From contig NZ_BBKT01000016.1 of assembly GCF_000747665.1 (NCBI RefSeq), positions 62,001-126,000 on the forward strand: a DNA stretch of 64,000 nt, in the 5' to 3' direction. Positions 37,100-47,716 of the stretch are shown here, one piece after another. Both the position numbers and the translations under genes were made by a program. A model generated the notes under the pieces. It searched no databases and was not told the origin of the DNA. It saw only the letters and a program-made list of their open reading frames with translations. The number at the start of each line of letters is the position of its first letter. Position 1 is the stretch's first letter. This DNA is from Thermoanaerobacterium saccharolyticum (GTDB lineage: Bacteria > Bacillota > Thermoanaerobacteria > Thermoanaerobacterales > Thermoanaerobacteraceae).

Positions 37100-37139
37100 G
37101 AAACATAAAAGGTTACGATTCTGTAACCTTTTATGTTTC
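37100..37139. terminator. Long bidirectional terminator (purL / MFS)
   Basis: Perfect 17-base arms GAAACATAAAAGGTTAC / GTAACCTTTTATGTTTC, six-base loop. Convergent stop codons overlap it. Confidence 0.9.
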
Positions 37140-38585
37140 TTCTGTTTTTATCTTGTGAGGGCTTTGGTTCCAGTCTGGCTTTGGACCTCTTAAGTATGAT
37201 ATAAATGAAGCTATTAAGCTAAATATCATTGATATCAGAAAGGCTTCTCTTAGTCCGGATATAAATTGTGTTATGGCGATGCCTTTTGAACCGACTTGTG
37301 TGCCGACGAAAAGAGCTTGCATCGCGTCAGGAGTTATGCTTGATGACACGATTGCCATTGACAATGCTATGCTTATTACTTGTCCAGCATTGTTCATCAT
37401 TGTTCTCGTGCCAGCAGCGATGCCTCGTTTGTCGGATGGTACAGAACCCATAATTTCACTTGTATTAGGTGAGAAAAACATGCCAGATCCAAATCCCATA
37501 ATAAACATCCAAATTATGAGTTCGATAAAAGAAGTTTTTTGGGATATTCTTACAAAGCCCAATAGGCCGATAGCTGAAATCAAAAGCCCTATAGAGCTTA
37601 ATGCTCTTGCACCGTATTTATCAGACAAATATCCGCTTATTGGAGATACAACCATCATAGATAATGCAAAAGGTGCTAAGAATACTCCTGCTTTTAATGG
37701 ATCCATCGCTTTTATTCCTTGCAGATAAAATATGAGCAAAAATGTCACTGCACCTCTTGCAATGCCGTTAAGCAATGTACTTCCAAAAGCAAACGCCAAA
37801 ATTCTTGTTTTAAACAATCTTAGATCCAGCATTGGCTGTTCAGTAGTATTTTCAATGTGAATGAATGCTAAAATCATTGCTATTGATATGATGAATAAAG
37901 TTATAATTGACTTATTGTACCATCCTACAAATCCTCCAAAAGACAATGCGATTAAAAACAGCAATAATCCAATTGTGAAAAGCAGTGTGCCTTTTAAATC
38001 AAACTTTTGGCCTTCTGGTATTTTGTCAAGCTCTTTTAGCTGTATCAATGCCCATAAAGTTCCTATTATACCAAATGGGACATTTACATAAAATATATAC
38101 CTCCATCCTAAACTCGTCAAAAATCCTCCTAATATAGGACCTATTATCGATGCTATGCTTACTACCATACTGTTTATGCCAAGAGCCTTGCCAAGTTCGT
38201 TTTTTGGAAAAGCGTCTGCTACGATTGCTGTGCTATTTGCAACCATTAAAGAGCCACCTACAGATTGTACTATTCGATATATCAAAAGTTGCAATCCTGT
38301 ATTTGAGAGTCCGCACAACAGTGAACCTAGTGTAAATATTGCAAATCCTGACACGTACAATTTTTTTCTGCCAAACATATCGGCTATTCTGCCGATTGCT
38401 GGCACTAATATTGTCAATGAAAGCATATAGCCCATTACAATCCACATAATTATACCCATACTTGTATTTAATCCCTTCATAATGTCAGGCAAAGATATTA
38501 AAAGCATACTGCCGTTTAAGACGGAGAAGAGAGCTCCAAGTGTAGTGCAAGATAAAGCTATCCATTTGTAACTGATATTTTTCAT
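37131..38585 (-). CDS. MFS multidrug exporter, DHA2 (EmrB/QacA) family
   Basis: 484 residues with about 14 hydrophobic segments, the topology of the 14-helix drug:proton antiporters. Motif A is seen as GRIADMFGRKKLYVSG near 64, motif C as IIGPILGGFLTSLGW. It should export cationic or lipophilic compounds using the proton gradient. The start overlaps the upstream MerR gene stop (ATGA), so the pair is co-transcribed and probably controlled by that regulator. Confidence 0.92.
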   Translation of the reverse strand: MKNISYKWIALSCTTLGALFSVLNGSMLLISLPDIMKGLNTSMGIIMWIVMGYMLSLTILVPAIGRIADMFGRKKLYVSGFAIFTLGSLLCGLSNTGLQLLIYRIVQSVGGSLMVANSTAIVADAFPKNELGKALGINSMVVSIASIIGPILGGFLTSLGWRYIFYVNVPFGIIGTLWALIQLKELDKIPEGQKFDLKGTLLFTIGLLLFLIALSFGGFVGWYNKSIITLFIISIAMILAFIHIENTTEQPMLDLRLFKTRILAFAFGSTLLNGIARGAVTFLLIFYLQGIKAMDPLKAGVFLAPFALSMMVVSPISGYLSDKYGARALSSIGLLISAIGLLGFVRISQKTSFIELIIWMFIMGFGSGMFFSPNTSEIMGSVPSDKRGIAAGTRTMMNNAGQVISIALSMAIVSSSITPDAMQALFVGTQVGSKGIAITQFISGLREAFLISMIFSLIASFISYLRGPKPDWNQSPHKIKTEET

Positions 38586-39007
38586 ATTGTGTCTGCCTCC
38601 TTAAATTGGTCTTTTAACTTGTTTAATTTTAGCAAAAGTTCTTCAAATCTTTGTTTTGCCACTAATAGTTTGTTACTTTTTTCATCAATCAATTTAATTT
38701 GCTCTTTTATCATATTGATGTAATTATTAATTGTCGTTATGTCAGCATGTTCACCAGATAATATATTTTTGACATTTTTATCAAGATCAAGCGCTGCTTT
38801 TATTTCAGCAAGGCTAAATCCAAGTGATTCTTTTAATGAAATGATCTTTTGGATTTTTTCAATATCCTCGTCAGTGTACAATCTGTATCCAGATTCAGTT
38901 CTTTTTGGTGTGATAAGATTTAAATCTTCATAATATCTTATTGCCCTTTTTGTCAACCCTGTTTTTATTGAAACATCTTCGATTTTGTAATATTTTTTTT
39001 CCATCAT
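38582..39007 (-). CDS. MerR-family transcriptional regulator
   Basis: 141 residues. N-terminal winged helix (KIEDVSIKTGLTKRAIRYYED, then ESGYRLYTDEDIEKI) and a long coiled-coil dimer helix (about 80-135), with no C-terminal effector domain and no cysteine cluster, as in drug or stress sensors of the short type. It lies directly before the MFS exporter. Two adjacent ATGs; either could start. Confidence 0.9.
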   Translation of the reverse strand: MMEKKYYKIEDVSIKTGLTKRAIRYYEDLNLITPKRTESGYRLYTDEDIEKIQKIISLKESLGFSLAEIKAALDLDKNVKNILSGEHADITTINNYINMIKEQIKLIDEKSNKLLVAKQRFEELLLKLNKLKDQFKEADTI

Positions 39008-39024
39008 AAAACCTCCCGCAAATA

Positions 39025-39062
39025 ATTTTACTACTAGTTAACATTAACGTCAAGGTTAATGT
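39025..39062 (-). promoter_or_regulatory. MerR promoter with dyad over the -35
   Basis: TTGACG (39053-39048), 17-base spacer, TAAAAT (39030-39025). The perfect dyad ACATTAA-N8-TTAATGT (39041-39062) covers the -35 region, as MerR operators do, although the spacer is 17 instead of the usual 19-20 bases. Confidence 0.65.
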
Positions 39063-39163
39063 AAAATAATTTGATAATTTTCATAAGAAAAAACTTTAAA
39101 ATACATTGTTTGCGGTATAATATATACTTGAAAGGCAATTATAACCAATGTGGAGGTAAGATT

Positions 39164-40570
39164 ATGGGTAAATTAATGTCAGTATATTTAATGCCACACC
39201 CACCAATAATTGTCCCTGAAGTAGGGTGTGGCGAAGAACATAAAATTCAAAAGACAATAGATTCTTTTGAAATAGCATCAAAAAGCATAAAAAATCAAAA
39301 ACCAGATACAATAATTATCATTTCACCACATGCGCATGTATTTAGTGATGCTGTATCTATCGATATGATGGAAGAAATTGAAGGTGATTTAGGGCAGTTT
39401 GGAGCATACAATGTAAAGATGAAGTTTCAGAGCGATTTATCATTAGCAAAAGACATAGTTAAAAATTCAGAAAACGAAAAGATACCAGTAGCAAAGATAG
39501 ACGACAAGATGATAAGTAGATTTAGGCTTTCCAAAAAACTTGACCATGGCTCAATTGTTCCGTTGTATTTCATCAGAAAGTATGTTGATAGTTTTAAACT
39601 TATAAGAATGTCCTATGGCTTTTTATCGTTTGAAAAGCTTTATGATTTTGGTGTTCAAATAGGGAAGGCTATCAGAGAAGGCGATAGAAACGTCGTGTTT
39701 ATTGCAAGTGGTGATTTATCTCATAAATTGACACCTGATAGTCCTAATGGATATACACCAAAAGGAAAAATGTTTGATGAGATGTTATTGAAATTGTTAG
39801 GCGATATGAATGTTAAAGAAATAATCAATATGGATAAAACGTTGATAGAAGATGCTGCGGAATGCGGGTTTAGATCTGTTTGCGTCATGTTGGGCGTGTT
39901 GGATGGTTACAATGTCAAGGCAAATATTCTATCACATGAAGGGCCTTTTGGCGTTGGTTACTGTGTTGCTGAATTTATTCCTGAAAGTTATACAGGTATA
40001 AGTTTATTAGATGAACTTTATAGGATTAAAAGGGAAATGATATATAATATAAGAAAATCAGAAGACGATTATGTGAAGTTAGCGAGAGAAAGCCTTGAAT
40101 ATTATTTAAAAAATAAAAAGTTCATGAATGTTCCTGATGGTTTACCAGAAGAAATGATAAAAACAAAAGCAGGCGTATTTGTATCATTGCATAAAGATGG
40201 AGAATTGAGAGGCTGCATAGGTACCATATATCCTTCAAAGAATAATATCGCAGAAGAAATTATACGAAATGCAGTAAGCGCTGGTACAGAAGACCCGAGG
40301 TTCTATCCTGTTGATATAGATGAACTGGACGACATAGTGTATTCAGTTGATGTTTTGACAAAACCTGAGGCTGTAAAATCAAAAGATGATCTTGATGTAA
40401 AAAAGTACGGAGTAATCGTTAAAAGTGGTTATAAAAGTGGGCTTTTGTTGCCAGATCTTGATGGTGTTGATACAGTAGATCAACAGATATCTATTGCTCT
40501 TAGAAAAGCTGGCATTGCACCGGATGAAAAATACACTATTGAAAGATTCGAGGTTGTGAGGCATAAATGA
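39164..40570 (+). CDS. amrB: MEMO-AMMECR1 fusion protein (AmmeMemoRadiSam system)
   Basis: About 468 residues. The N-terminal half is a MEMO/LigB-type domain ([47 protein letters not shown]), which has the dioxygenase fold. The C-terminal half is an AMMECR1 domain ([28 protein letters not shown]). Both occur together with a radical SAM enzyme in the AmmeMemoRadiSam system, whose function is not established. ATG 39164 follows GGAGGT; the frame upstream is not coding. Overlaps the radical SAM gene by four bases. Confidence 0.92.
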   Translation: MGKLMSVYLMPHPPIIVPEVGCGEEHKIQKTIDSFEIASKSIKNQKPDTIIIISPHAHVFSDAVSIDMMEEIEGDLGQFGAYNVKMKFQSDLSLAKDIVKNSENEKIPVAKIDDKMISRFRLSKKLDHGSIVPLYFIRKYVDSFKLIRMSYGFLSFEKLYDFGVQIGKAIREGDRNVVFIASGDLSHKLTPDSPNGYTPKGKMFDEMLLKLLGDMNVKEIINMDKTLIEDAAECGFRSVCVMLGVLDGYNVKANILSHEGPFGVGYCVAEFIPESYTGISLLDELYRIKREMIYNIRKSEDDYVKLARESLEYYLKNKKFMNVPDGLPEEMIKTKAGVFVSLHKDGELRGCIGTIYPSKNNIAEEIIRNAVSAGTEDPRFYPVDIDELDDIVYSVDVLTKPEAVKSKDDLDVKKYGVIVKSGYKSGLLLPDLDGVDTVDQQISIALRKAGIAPDEKYTIERFEVVRHK

Positions 40571-41547
40571 AAGAAGCACTCTATTATGAAAAGATAGACA
40601 ACGACAGTATACACTGCTTGTTGTGCCCACAAAATTGTATAATAAAAGATGGGAAATATGGATTTTGCCGTGTCAGAAAAAATATGGATGGAGTGCTATA
40701 CTCTGAAAATTATGGTGAAATAGCATCTATAGCAATTGATCCGATAGAGAAAAAACCTTTGTATCATTTCATGCCCGGCAGTCATATACTTTCTGCAGGC
40801 ACATATGGCTGTAACCTAAGATGTTTGTTTTGCCAAAACTGGGAGATATCTCAACAAAGGCTGGAGGGGGAATACCTATCGCCAAGTAAATTGGTAGAAA
40901 TCGCAAAAAGACAGCAAGGGAATATTGGAATTGCATATACCTATAATGAACCATCGATCTGGTATGAATATGTGTTAGATTCTGCAAAAATTTCACATAA
41001 AGAAGGTCTTAAAAACGTACTTGTAACGAATGGGTATATAAATATCGATCCTTTAAAAGAGCTCTTGCAATACATTGATGCAGTTAATATAGACGTAAAG
41101 GCTTTTTCTGATGAGTATTATAAAAAAATATGTCATGGAAATCTGGAAAGCGTTTTGAAAGTTGTTGAAGAAGCCGCACTATACTGTCATGTAGAAATAA
41201 CCACATTGGTGGTGACAGGGGAAAATGACGATTATACTGAAATTGAAGAACTTTGCAAATGGCTATCAAACATAAACAAAGATACTCCTATACATTTCTC
41301 TAAGTATTTTCCTCGATACAAAATGAAAAATCCAGAAACACCAATAGAAGTGCTTGAAGATATTTATGCCATTGCAAAAAGGTATCTTAATTATGTATAT
41401 TTAGGAAATATATCCGGATTTGACAACAATACTTATTGCCCTAATTGTGGACATCTCTTGATTAAAAGAAGTGGATATGTACATGCTGTAGGAATAGAAA
41501 ACAATAAATGTGGTAAATGTGGCATGAAGTTTTATGGTTTGACATAA
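40567..41547 (+). CDS. amrS: AmmeMemoRadiSam radical SAM enzyme
   Basis: 326 residues of the radical SAM family. An N-terminal cysteine pair (CLLCPQNC, near 18) precedes the SAM [4Fe-4S] motif [12 protein letters not shown] near 83; a [12 protein letters not shown] segment and a C-terminal zinc ribbon ([17 protein letters not shown]) follow. It resembles PflA-like activases. Coupled to the MEMO-AMMECR1 gene, with which it probably modifies an unknown target. Confidence 0.93.
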   Translation: MKEALYYEKIDNDSIHCLLCPQNCIIKDGKYGFCRVRKNMDGVLYSENYGEIASIAIDPIEKKPLYHFMPGSHILSAGTYGCNLRCLFCQNWEISQQRLEGEYLSPSKLVEIAKRQQGNIGIAYTYNEPSIWYEYVLDSAKISHKEGLKNVLVTNGYINIDPLKELLQYIDAVNIDVKAFSDEYYKKICHGNLESVLKVVEEAALYCHVEITTLVVTGENDDYTEIEELCKWLSNINKDTPIHFSKYFPRYKMKNPETPIEVLEDIYAIAKRYLNYVYLGNISGFDNNTYCPNCGHLLIKRSGYVHAVGIENNKCGKCGMKFYGLT

Positions 41548-41576
41548 AAATACAAATGTTAAACTTTAAATTGATA

Positions 41577-41630
41577 TAGGTTACAATATTTATGTCGAAA
41601 AAGACAACAAATTGTAACCTATTTTTAATT
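41577..41630 (+). terminator. Terminator after the AmmeMemoRadiSam pair
   Basis: Arms TAGGTTACAAT / ATTGTAACCTA, with an inner TGTC/GACA stem, then TTTTTAATT. Confidence 0.82.
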
Positions 41631-42104
41631 TTAAAATGAACTGATAATGTTTAAATAAGTTTAAAATAAAAATTTAATATAAATATTGACTTTATGTTTT
41701 GTATAAAATATAATAAATTTAAACAAAGATTTTAGTTACATATTTAGGTTAAATATTGATTTTTTAAACACAAATTTTATAGTGTTTAATTATTTATAAT
41801 CATAATAATATAACATTAAAAGTCCAAATTTCATCTTTTTAATAATTACAGTAAATGTTCTATCAAGGATTTTACTCAATATTTTACGTATCTACATTTC
41901 ACAAAGAAGATTAAAATATATACAATATTACAGTTACAAAAGAACGGACCAAACAAGAAAATCATTGCTTTATCGCTTTCATAATTTAATTAAAATTAGA
42001 AAAAAGGGGGTGCTGTCTTTGTATTCTGTTGAAACATGGGGCATTTTCACATGAATAGAATCTATGATTAGGCTCTAAAGTAAAAAAAGAAAGAGGGGGA
42101 TCTT
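41631..42104 (+). promoter_or_regulatory. 470-base AT-rich leader of the peptide/sugar transporter
   Basis: A strong promoter: TTGACT at 41686-41691, 17-base spacer, TATAAT at 41709-41714. That leaves a transcript leader of nearly 390 bases. A GGGGG at 42006-42010 precedes a possible 11-codon peptide from TTG 42019 to 42054. No known riboswitch was recognised. Confidence 0.55.
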
Positions 42105-43903
42105 ATGAAATTCAGGAAAATTATAAGCATGATACTGGTATTTTTAATGGTATCATTGTTGGATGCGGCAACAATTCAAATTCTAACAAGACATCTGAAA
42201 ATAACAATACCACCACTACAAGTGAGACTGCTGTAAAACCTGGAGAGGCTACGCCTCGAAATGAAACATTGTATATAAGCGGTTTGCAGTGGGGACCGCC
42301 TACGACGTTTAATCCTTTAAGCCCCAGCCAGACTTCACTTCCGCTGTCTGCAACCAGCATAGCAAGAGAGCTTACTTATGAGACATTGTTTATGTACAAT
42401 CAGCTTGACGGAAAGATGTATCCGCTCTTAGGAAAGACATATCAGTTCTCGTCAGACAACACAGTCTGTACTGTAACTTTAAACCCTGATGCAAAATGGA
42501 ATGACGGCGAAAAAGTTACGGCTGACGATGTCGCATATACTTTTGAGCTAGGCAAAAAATATCCCGTTTCGTGGTCAAGCAACTGGAATTACCTTGACAG
42601 TGTAACTGCAAAAGATGAAACGACAGTAGAGTTTAAGCTGAAAAGCGATAATAAAAATCCATTAATGGTTGAAGAAGCATTAGAATCAGTTTACATTCTT
42701 CCTAAACATGTTTGGACAAAGATAGAAGAAAAAGACAATAATGATTTTAGCAAGATATCAAGCGAAGTAAATGCAAATCCTGTTGCATCAGGTCCATACA
42801 AAGTTTACTATTATGACAATTCTAAAGTTGTCTTGATAAGAGATGACAACTATTGGGGTAAAGCACCATCTATGTGGGGTAAATTGCCTGCACCAAAATA
42901 TATAGTACACAATATTTTTAAGGACAACGCAGCCGGTGACACTGCTTTAAGACAAAATCAAGTAGACGTTTCACAGCAGTTTACACCTAATATACAGACA
43001 TTTGGACCAAATATAAAGACATATTTATCAAAACCACCTTACTACATGCCTGGAGTGATCCCATGGCTTGTAATCAATGTCACAAAACCGGGTCTTGACA
43101 ATGCAAATGTGCGGCGCGCAATAGCAATGGCCATTGACTACGATAAGATTGCCAAAAACGCCATGAGTGGCTATTCAGGAACGATGTCGCCATCATTGAT
43201 GCTGCCACTTGATTCAGAGCAAAAGCTTATAAATCAAAACCAATTGGCACCTTTGCAGTGGAAATCAAATGATATTGAAGGAGCCAATGCACTCCTTGAT
43301 TCGATTGGTGCAAAAAAAGGACCCGACGGCATAAGGGTGTTAAACGGACAGAAATTGTCCTTTAAAGTTGAATGCCCAACAGGATGGTCTGATTGGAATG
43401 CTGCATTGGAAATCGTAGCGGAAAGCTGTAAAGAAATTGGTATTAATGTTCAGACATATTTCCCACAGCAATCTGTCTGGAACAACGACATGCAGACTGG
43501 CAATTTTGATATGGGAATGTACTCATATCAAGGCATTGGCATATCTTCACCATGGGCACGTGCATATCAAGGCATGAGTTCAAATGGATATGCTCCTATA
43601 GGTCAGACAGCTTATTTTAACTATGGACGGTATAAAAACAGCGAAGTTGACACACTGCTTAATCAGATTCCAACTATAACAGATGAAAACCAATTGAAAG
43701 ACGCATGGACAAAGCTTAATGAGATATATCTAAAAGAAGTTCCGATGATTGGCTTAATGTATAGGCCGGCTGATTTCTACACTGTTAATACTTCTGTTTG
43801 GAGTGGATTCCCTGTTGAAGGAGATGGAACAAATATCCCTCCAAATATCTGCATGGATGGCTATGGAATAGCGGCTCTTTACAAAATTCATTCTTCTAAA
43901 TAA
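42105..43903 (+). pseudogene. Family 5 substrate-binding lipoprotein, frameshift in signal peptide
   Basis: ATG 42105 (AGAGGGGG upstream) encodes a lysine/arginine start and hydrophobic core that breaks before the lipobox; one base is missing between about 42130 and 42160. In the other frame GCGNNSNSNKTSE follows, then an SBP_bac_5 domain of about 545 residues (NGDEKVTADDVAYTF-type region, PYKVYYYDNS, VRRAIAMAIDYDKIA). The permeases and ATPases follow. Family members bind oligopeptides or, in thermophiles, oligosaccharides. A start at ATG 42269 would lose the signal peptide. Confidence 0.85.
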
Positions 43904-43924
43904 AAAAATAGAGGAGAGTTTAAG

Positions 43925-44929
43925 GTGAAAAGTTATAGAAAATATATGACAAGTAAAATTGCGTGGTATATTCTAACTTTTGTAGTAGCCGTATTTCTGA
44001 ACTTTCTTTTACCAAGGTTGATACCGGGCAATCCGGTATCAACCATTGTTTCAAAAATTACCAGTGGCATGGCGGATACAAATTCAATTAAAAGAGTTTA
44101 TGAGACATTTGAAAAAGAGTTTGGACTGAATAAACCTATCTGGGAACAATTTATGATATATGTATCAAACTTATTTCATGGCAACATGGGTACTTCTTTT
44201 GGACAATATCCGAGGAAAGTTACGGATATTTTGGCGAGTTCAATTGTATGGACTATAGGGCTTCAATTGCCGGCAATAATCGTAAGTTGGATTCTTGGCA
44301 ATGTTTTAGGGGTTCTGGCTGCTTATATAAAAAAGGGATTTGATAGAATTTTATTTCCAGTTTTTTTGTTTATAAGTTGTATACCTTCATTTGGATTTGC
44401 TATTGTAATGGTATGGTTGTTTGCAGTGGTATTAAAAATAGCACCAGCCAGCGGTGGATATGCATTTGACATGATTCCAAGTCCTACTTTTTCATTTTTC
44501 CTATCTGTTTTTCAGCATTATCAGCTTCCATTTTGGTCAATTGTTTTAGTAGGCATTGGTGGCCAATCATTAGGTATGAGGGAAATGTCGATTTACGAGC
44601 TCAACGCGGATTATGTTAAGTACTGTAGATTACTCGGACTTAGAGATTCAAAGATTGTCAAGTATGTCTTCAAAAATGCGGTTTTGCCACAGATAACGGG
44701 TTTGGCGCTTTCTTTAGGTACTATGGTGGGAGGTGCTCTTATTACTGAGATTGTCTTTAGCTATCCTGGTTTGGGCTCTGTACTTTTTAATGCAATTGCG
44801 GCGCAGGATTTCCCTCTTATATCAGGGTGTACCCTTTTAATTACTACAGGAGTTCTTGTCGCAAATTTTTTGATAGACATTGCGTATGGGCTGATAGATC
44901 CAAGAATAAAAGTGGCACAACGGGAGTGA
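43925..44929 (+). CDS. Opp/Dpp-type ABC transporter permease 1
   Basis: 334 residues with six membrane segments. N-terminal FLLPRLIPGNPVSTIVSK is the typical DppB opening, and the coupling loop ELNADYVKYCRLLGLRDS lies near 228. GTG start after GGAGAG. Part of a five-gene transporter with permease 2 and two ATPases. Confidence 0.92.
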   Translation: MKSYRKYMTSKIAWYILTFVVAVFLNFLLPRLIPGNPVSTIVSKITSGMADTNSIKRVYETFEKEFGLNKPIWEQFMIYVSNLFHGNMGTSFGQYPRKVTDILASSIVWTIGLQLPAIIVSWILGNVLGVLAAYIKKGFDRILFPVFLFISCIPSFGFAIVMVWLFAVVLKIAPASGGYAFDMIPSPTFSFFLSVFQHYQLPFWSIVLVGIGGQSLGMREMSIYELNADYVKYCRLLGLRDSKIVKYVFKNAVLPQITGLALSLGTMVGGALITEIVFSYPGLGSVLFNAIAAQDFPLISGCTLLITTGVLVANFLIDIAYGLIDPRIKVAQRE

Positions 44930-44935
44930 TGGAGC

Positions 44936-45772
44936 ATGAAGGGTAATTTTAAGATGATTTTTAAATCGGGCAAGTTCGATGTGGGATTAGCTATCTTTGC
45001 TTTATTGCTTTTATGTATTGTTATTTTCCCTTTATTAAACAAAGAAGATCCATTAAAGATGAATTACACAATGTTTCAGCCTCCGGGGTCGAATCTGCCA
45101 TTAGGCGCAGATAATTTCGGACGAAATGAATTAGTTGAATTGATTGCTGGAGGAAAAACATCTTTGATTATAGGGATTTTAGCTGGAGCAATAGCTACAT
45201 GCATAGGCCTTATCATTGGGCTATCAGGAGGGTATTTAGGAGGGCTGGCAGATAACATTTTGTCATCTGTCACGAATATTTTTATTGTAATTCCATCATT
45301 TATTATTCTCGTGCTAATATCTGTAAGCATAAGTTCAAGGTCGTTTTTGACAACAGCATTGGTGATTGGATTTACAAGTTGGCCTTGGACTGCTAGAGCT
45401 GTCAGAGCACAAACGATATCACTGCGGAATCGAGATCATGTAAACCTTGCAAAAGTTTCAGGCTATAGTGTACCAAAGATTATTGTAACTGAAATATTGC
45501 CATATATAGCATCATATGTTGGTATGGCATTTATACTTCAAGTTGCATCAGGAATTCTTTCAGAAGCGACCATATCGATGTTGGGGCTTGGTCCGCAAAA
45601 TACTGTGACACTTGGGCTTATGTTGAATTGGGCTACCATGTATGAAGCACATATGAGCGGGGCATGGTGGGCTTTTGTACCGCCGGTATTGATGATTGCT
45701 CTTATTACATTTTCTCTTAATTTGATGAATACAGGGCTTGACCAAGTATTTAATCCACAGATAAGGAGTTAA
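44936..45772 (+). CDS. Opp/Dpp-type ABC transporter permease 2
   Basis: 278 residues, DppC type. The short N-terminal helix is followed by the [20 protein letters not shown] segment and a five-helix core; the coupling loop is near 165 ([15 protein letters not shown]). ATG 44936, seven bases after the previous stop. Forms the channel with permease 1. Confidence 0.92.
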   Translation: MKGNFKMIFKSGKFDVGLAIFALLLLCIVIFPLLNKEDPLKMNYTMFQPPGSNLPLGADNFGRNELVELIAGGKTSLIIGILAGAIATCIGLIIGLSGGYLGGLADNILSSVTNIFIVIPSFIILVLISVSISSRSFLTTALVIGFTSWPWTARAVRAQTISLRNRDHVNLAKVSGYSVPKIIVTEILPYIASYVGMAFILQVASGILSEATISMLGLGPQNTVTLGLMLNWATMYEAHMSGAWWAFVPPVLMIALITFSLNLMNTGLDQVFNPQIRS

Positions 45773-45777
45773 TAATT

Positions 45778-46803
45778 ATGGCTGAAATTTTATTGCAAGT
45801 TAAAAATTTAAAAAGCGTATATAAAACAAGGTTCAATGAAAGGATTATTGCTGTAGATGATGTGTCATTTGATTTGGAAAGCGGGAAATGCTTAGGTATC
45901 GCAGGAGAAAGCGGAAGTGGCAAATCTACATTAGCCATGAGCATCATGGGATATTATCACCCACCACTTTTTTATGAGAGTGGTGCCGTTTACATAAGTG
46001 GTGTTGATATTACTAAATTGCCATATAATCAGTTAAGAGAAAAAATTCTTGGCAAGGAAATAGCATATATACCGCAGGCAGCAATGAATGCTCTGAATCC
46101 TACACAGAAAATAATAAATCTTGTTGCAGACGTTATGAAAGAGCATGTAAAAGGAATATCATTTAATGATGTGAAGAAAATCGCTGAAGAGAGATTTGAA
46201 ACACTTAATTTACCTAAGGACGTTTTACAACGATATCCTATAGAGCTTTCAGGCGGTATGAAACAGAGAACAGTTATAGCGATTTCCACAATATTAAATC
46301 CAAAGATTCTTATTGCAGATGAGCCGACATCAGCACTGGATGTTACGTCTCAAAAAATAGTAATAAAGCTCTTAAAAAATTTAATAAAGAGAGGATTTAT
46401 AAAGGCGATGGTTTTTATAACACATGAACTGCCTCTTTTGTACAATATCGCCGATGATATTATGGTTATGTATGCAGGTGAGATTGTTGAATCCGGGAAA
46501 GCTGAAGAAGTAATCTTTGATCCGATTCATCCATATTCTAATGGATTGATGAATTCAATAATAGTACCTGAAAAGGGAATAAAAGGGAAAAAGCTGATAG
46601 TTATTCCCGGTGCTCCTCCTAATTTAAAATACAAATTGGAAGGATGTCGATTTTCTGATCGGTGTTTGTATGCTAAAGATGAATGTAAAACCAGCAAAGT
46701 AAATATGAAATATGTAAATAATAGCAGAAGTTATAGGTGCATATCACAAGTAGATGAGCTTAAGGAGATGTATAAAGATGGCAAAAAGCCTGCCACTACT
46801 TAG
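45778..46803 (+). CDS. Opp/Dpp-type ABC transporter ATPase 1
   Basis: 341 residues. Walker A GESGSGKST near 43, signature ELSGGMKQR near 157, Walker B ILIADEPTSALD near 180, H-loop FITHELPL. The C-terminal oligo_HPY domain has the Cys-containing CRFSDRCLYAKDEC, where some relatives bind an iron-sulfur cluster. Overlaps the second ATPase gene by 26 bases. Confidence 0.92.
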   Translation: MAEILLQVKNLKSVYKTRFNERIIAVDDVSFDLESGKCLGIAGESGSGKSTLAMSIMGYYHPPLFYESGAVYISGVDITKLPYNQLREKILGKEIAYIPQAAMNALNPTQKIINLVADVMKEHVKGISFNDVKKIAEERFETLNLPKDVLQRYPIELSGGMKQRTVIAISTILNPKILIADEPTSALDVTSQKIVIKLLKNLIKRGFIKAMVFITHELPLLYNIADDIMVMYAGEIVESGKAEEVIFDPIHPYSNGLMNSIIVPEKGIKGKKLIVIPGAPPNLKYKLEGCRFSDRCLYAKDECKTSKVNMKYVNNSRSYRCISQVDELKEMYKDGKKPATT

Positions 46804-47576
46804 CGGGAGAGATGTAACAAAGATATTTTTAAATAAAAAGAAAAAAAATTATTGCTGTTGACCATGTAAATTTCGATTTTAATAGCAGTGAAATAATATC
46901 AATTGTCGGCGAAAGCGGCAGTGGAAAGACTACATTAGCAAAAATGATATTAGGTTTGACAGTGCCGACAGATGGTAAAATATTTTTTAAAGAGAATCCT
47001 ATTGATTTGAAGACTAAAAAGAAAAGGATTGAATATTGGAGAAATGTACAACCTATTTTTCAAGATCCTTTTTCTTCTTTTAATATATTTAGAAAGGTAA
47101 ATAATGTACTGCTGGACTGCATGAAATTGATAGAAGTCAAATTAAAAAGAGATGAAGAGAATAAGATAATTGAAGAAGCTTTAAGCTTTGTCAATTTAAG
47201 ATTTGATGAAATATACAATAAATATCCTTTTGAACTATCAGGCGGTCAAATGCAGAGACTTATGATAGCTCGAGTTTTGTTGATAAAACCAAGTCTTGTC
47301 ATAGCTGATGAACCTACATCCATGATTGATGCTTGCTCGAGAGCCAGCATACTTGATGCACTGATGAAATTGAGAGATGAAATTGGCACTACTGTTGTTT
47401 TTATAACACATGATATAGGTCTTGCATACTACGTCTCTGACAGAATATATGTTATGAAAGAAGGCAGATTTGTCGAGGAAGGTTTGCCTGATGATGTCAT
47501 ATTAGATCCTAAAGAGGATTACACAAAACACTTGATTGGAGATGTACCTAAAATAGAAAGTAAATGGGCTATATAA
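46778..47576 (+). pseudogene. Opp/Dpp-type ABC transporter ATPase 2, frameshifted
   Basis: ATG 46778 (AAGGAGA upstream) starts [21 protein letters not shown] and stops at A8 (46841-46848). One A fewer gives [15 protein letters not shown] and leads into Walker [20 protein letters not shown] near 155 and [12 protein letters not shown]. The corrected protein (about 266 residues) lacks the long C-terminal oligo_HPY extension of typical DppF. The annotator's open frame from 46944 alone would miss Walker A. Confidence 0.87.
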
Positions 47577-47593
47577 AAATTGCAATTTGGATA

Positions 47594-47628
47594 AAAACAT
47601 GTTCCTATGCTGGAGCATGTTTTTTTTA
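47594..47628 (+). terminator. Terminator after the Opp/Dpp operon
   Basis: Arms around AACATGTTCC / GGAGCATGTT with a short loop, then eight T. Confidence 0.85.
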
Positions 47629-47716
47629 TTTTAAGCTTTTTGAAAAGATAATTTTTGTGTTAAAATTATGATTAGCGTATAAATGTAAATTTACATTAAG
47701 AAAGAAGTTGAGTTGT

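Noticed and set aside
37273-37728. Plus-strand 151-aa frame opposite the MFS exporter
   Set aside because: Antisense to a clear 14-helix transporter.
41631-42018. CRISPR or repeat array in the long AT-rich gap
   Set aside because: Only AT-rich runs and scattered short repeats; no regular repeat/spacer pattern.
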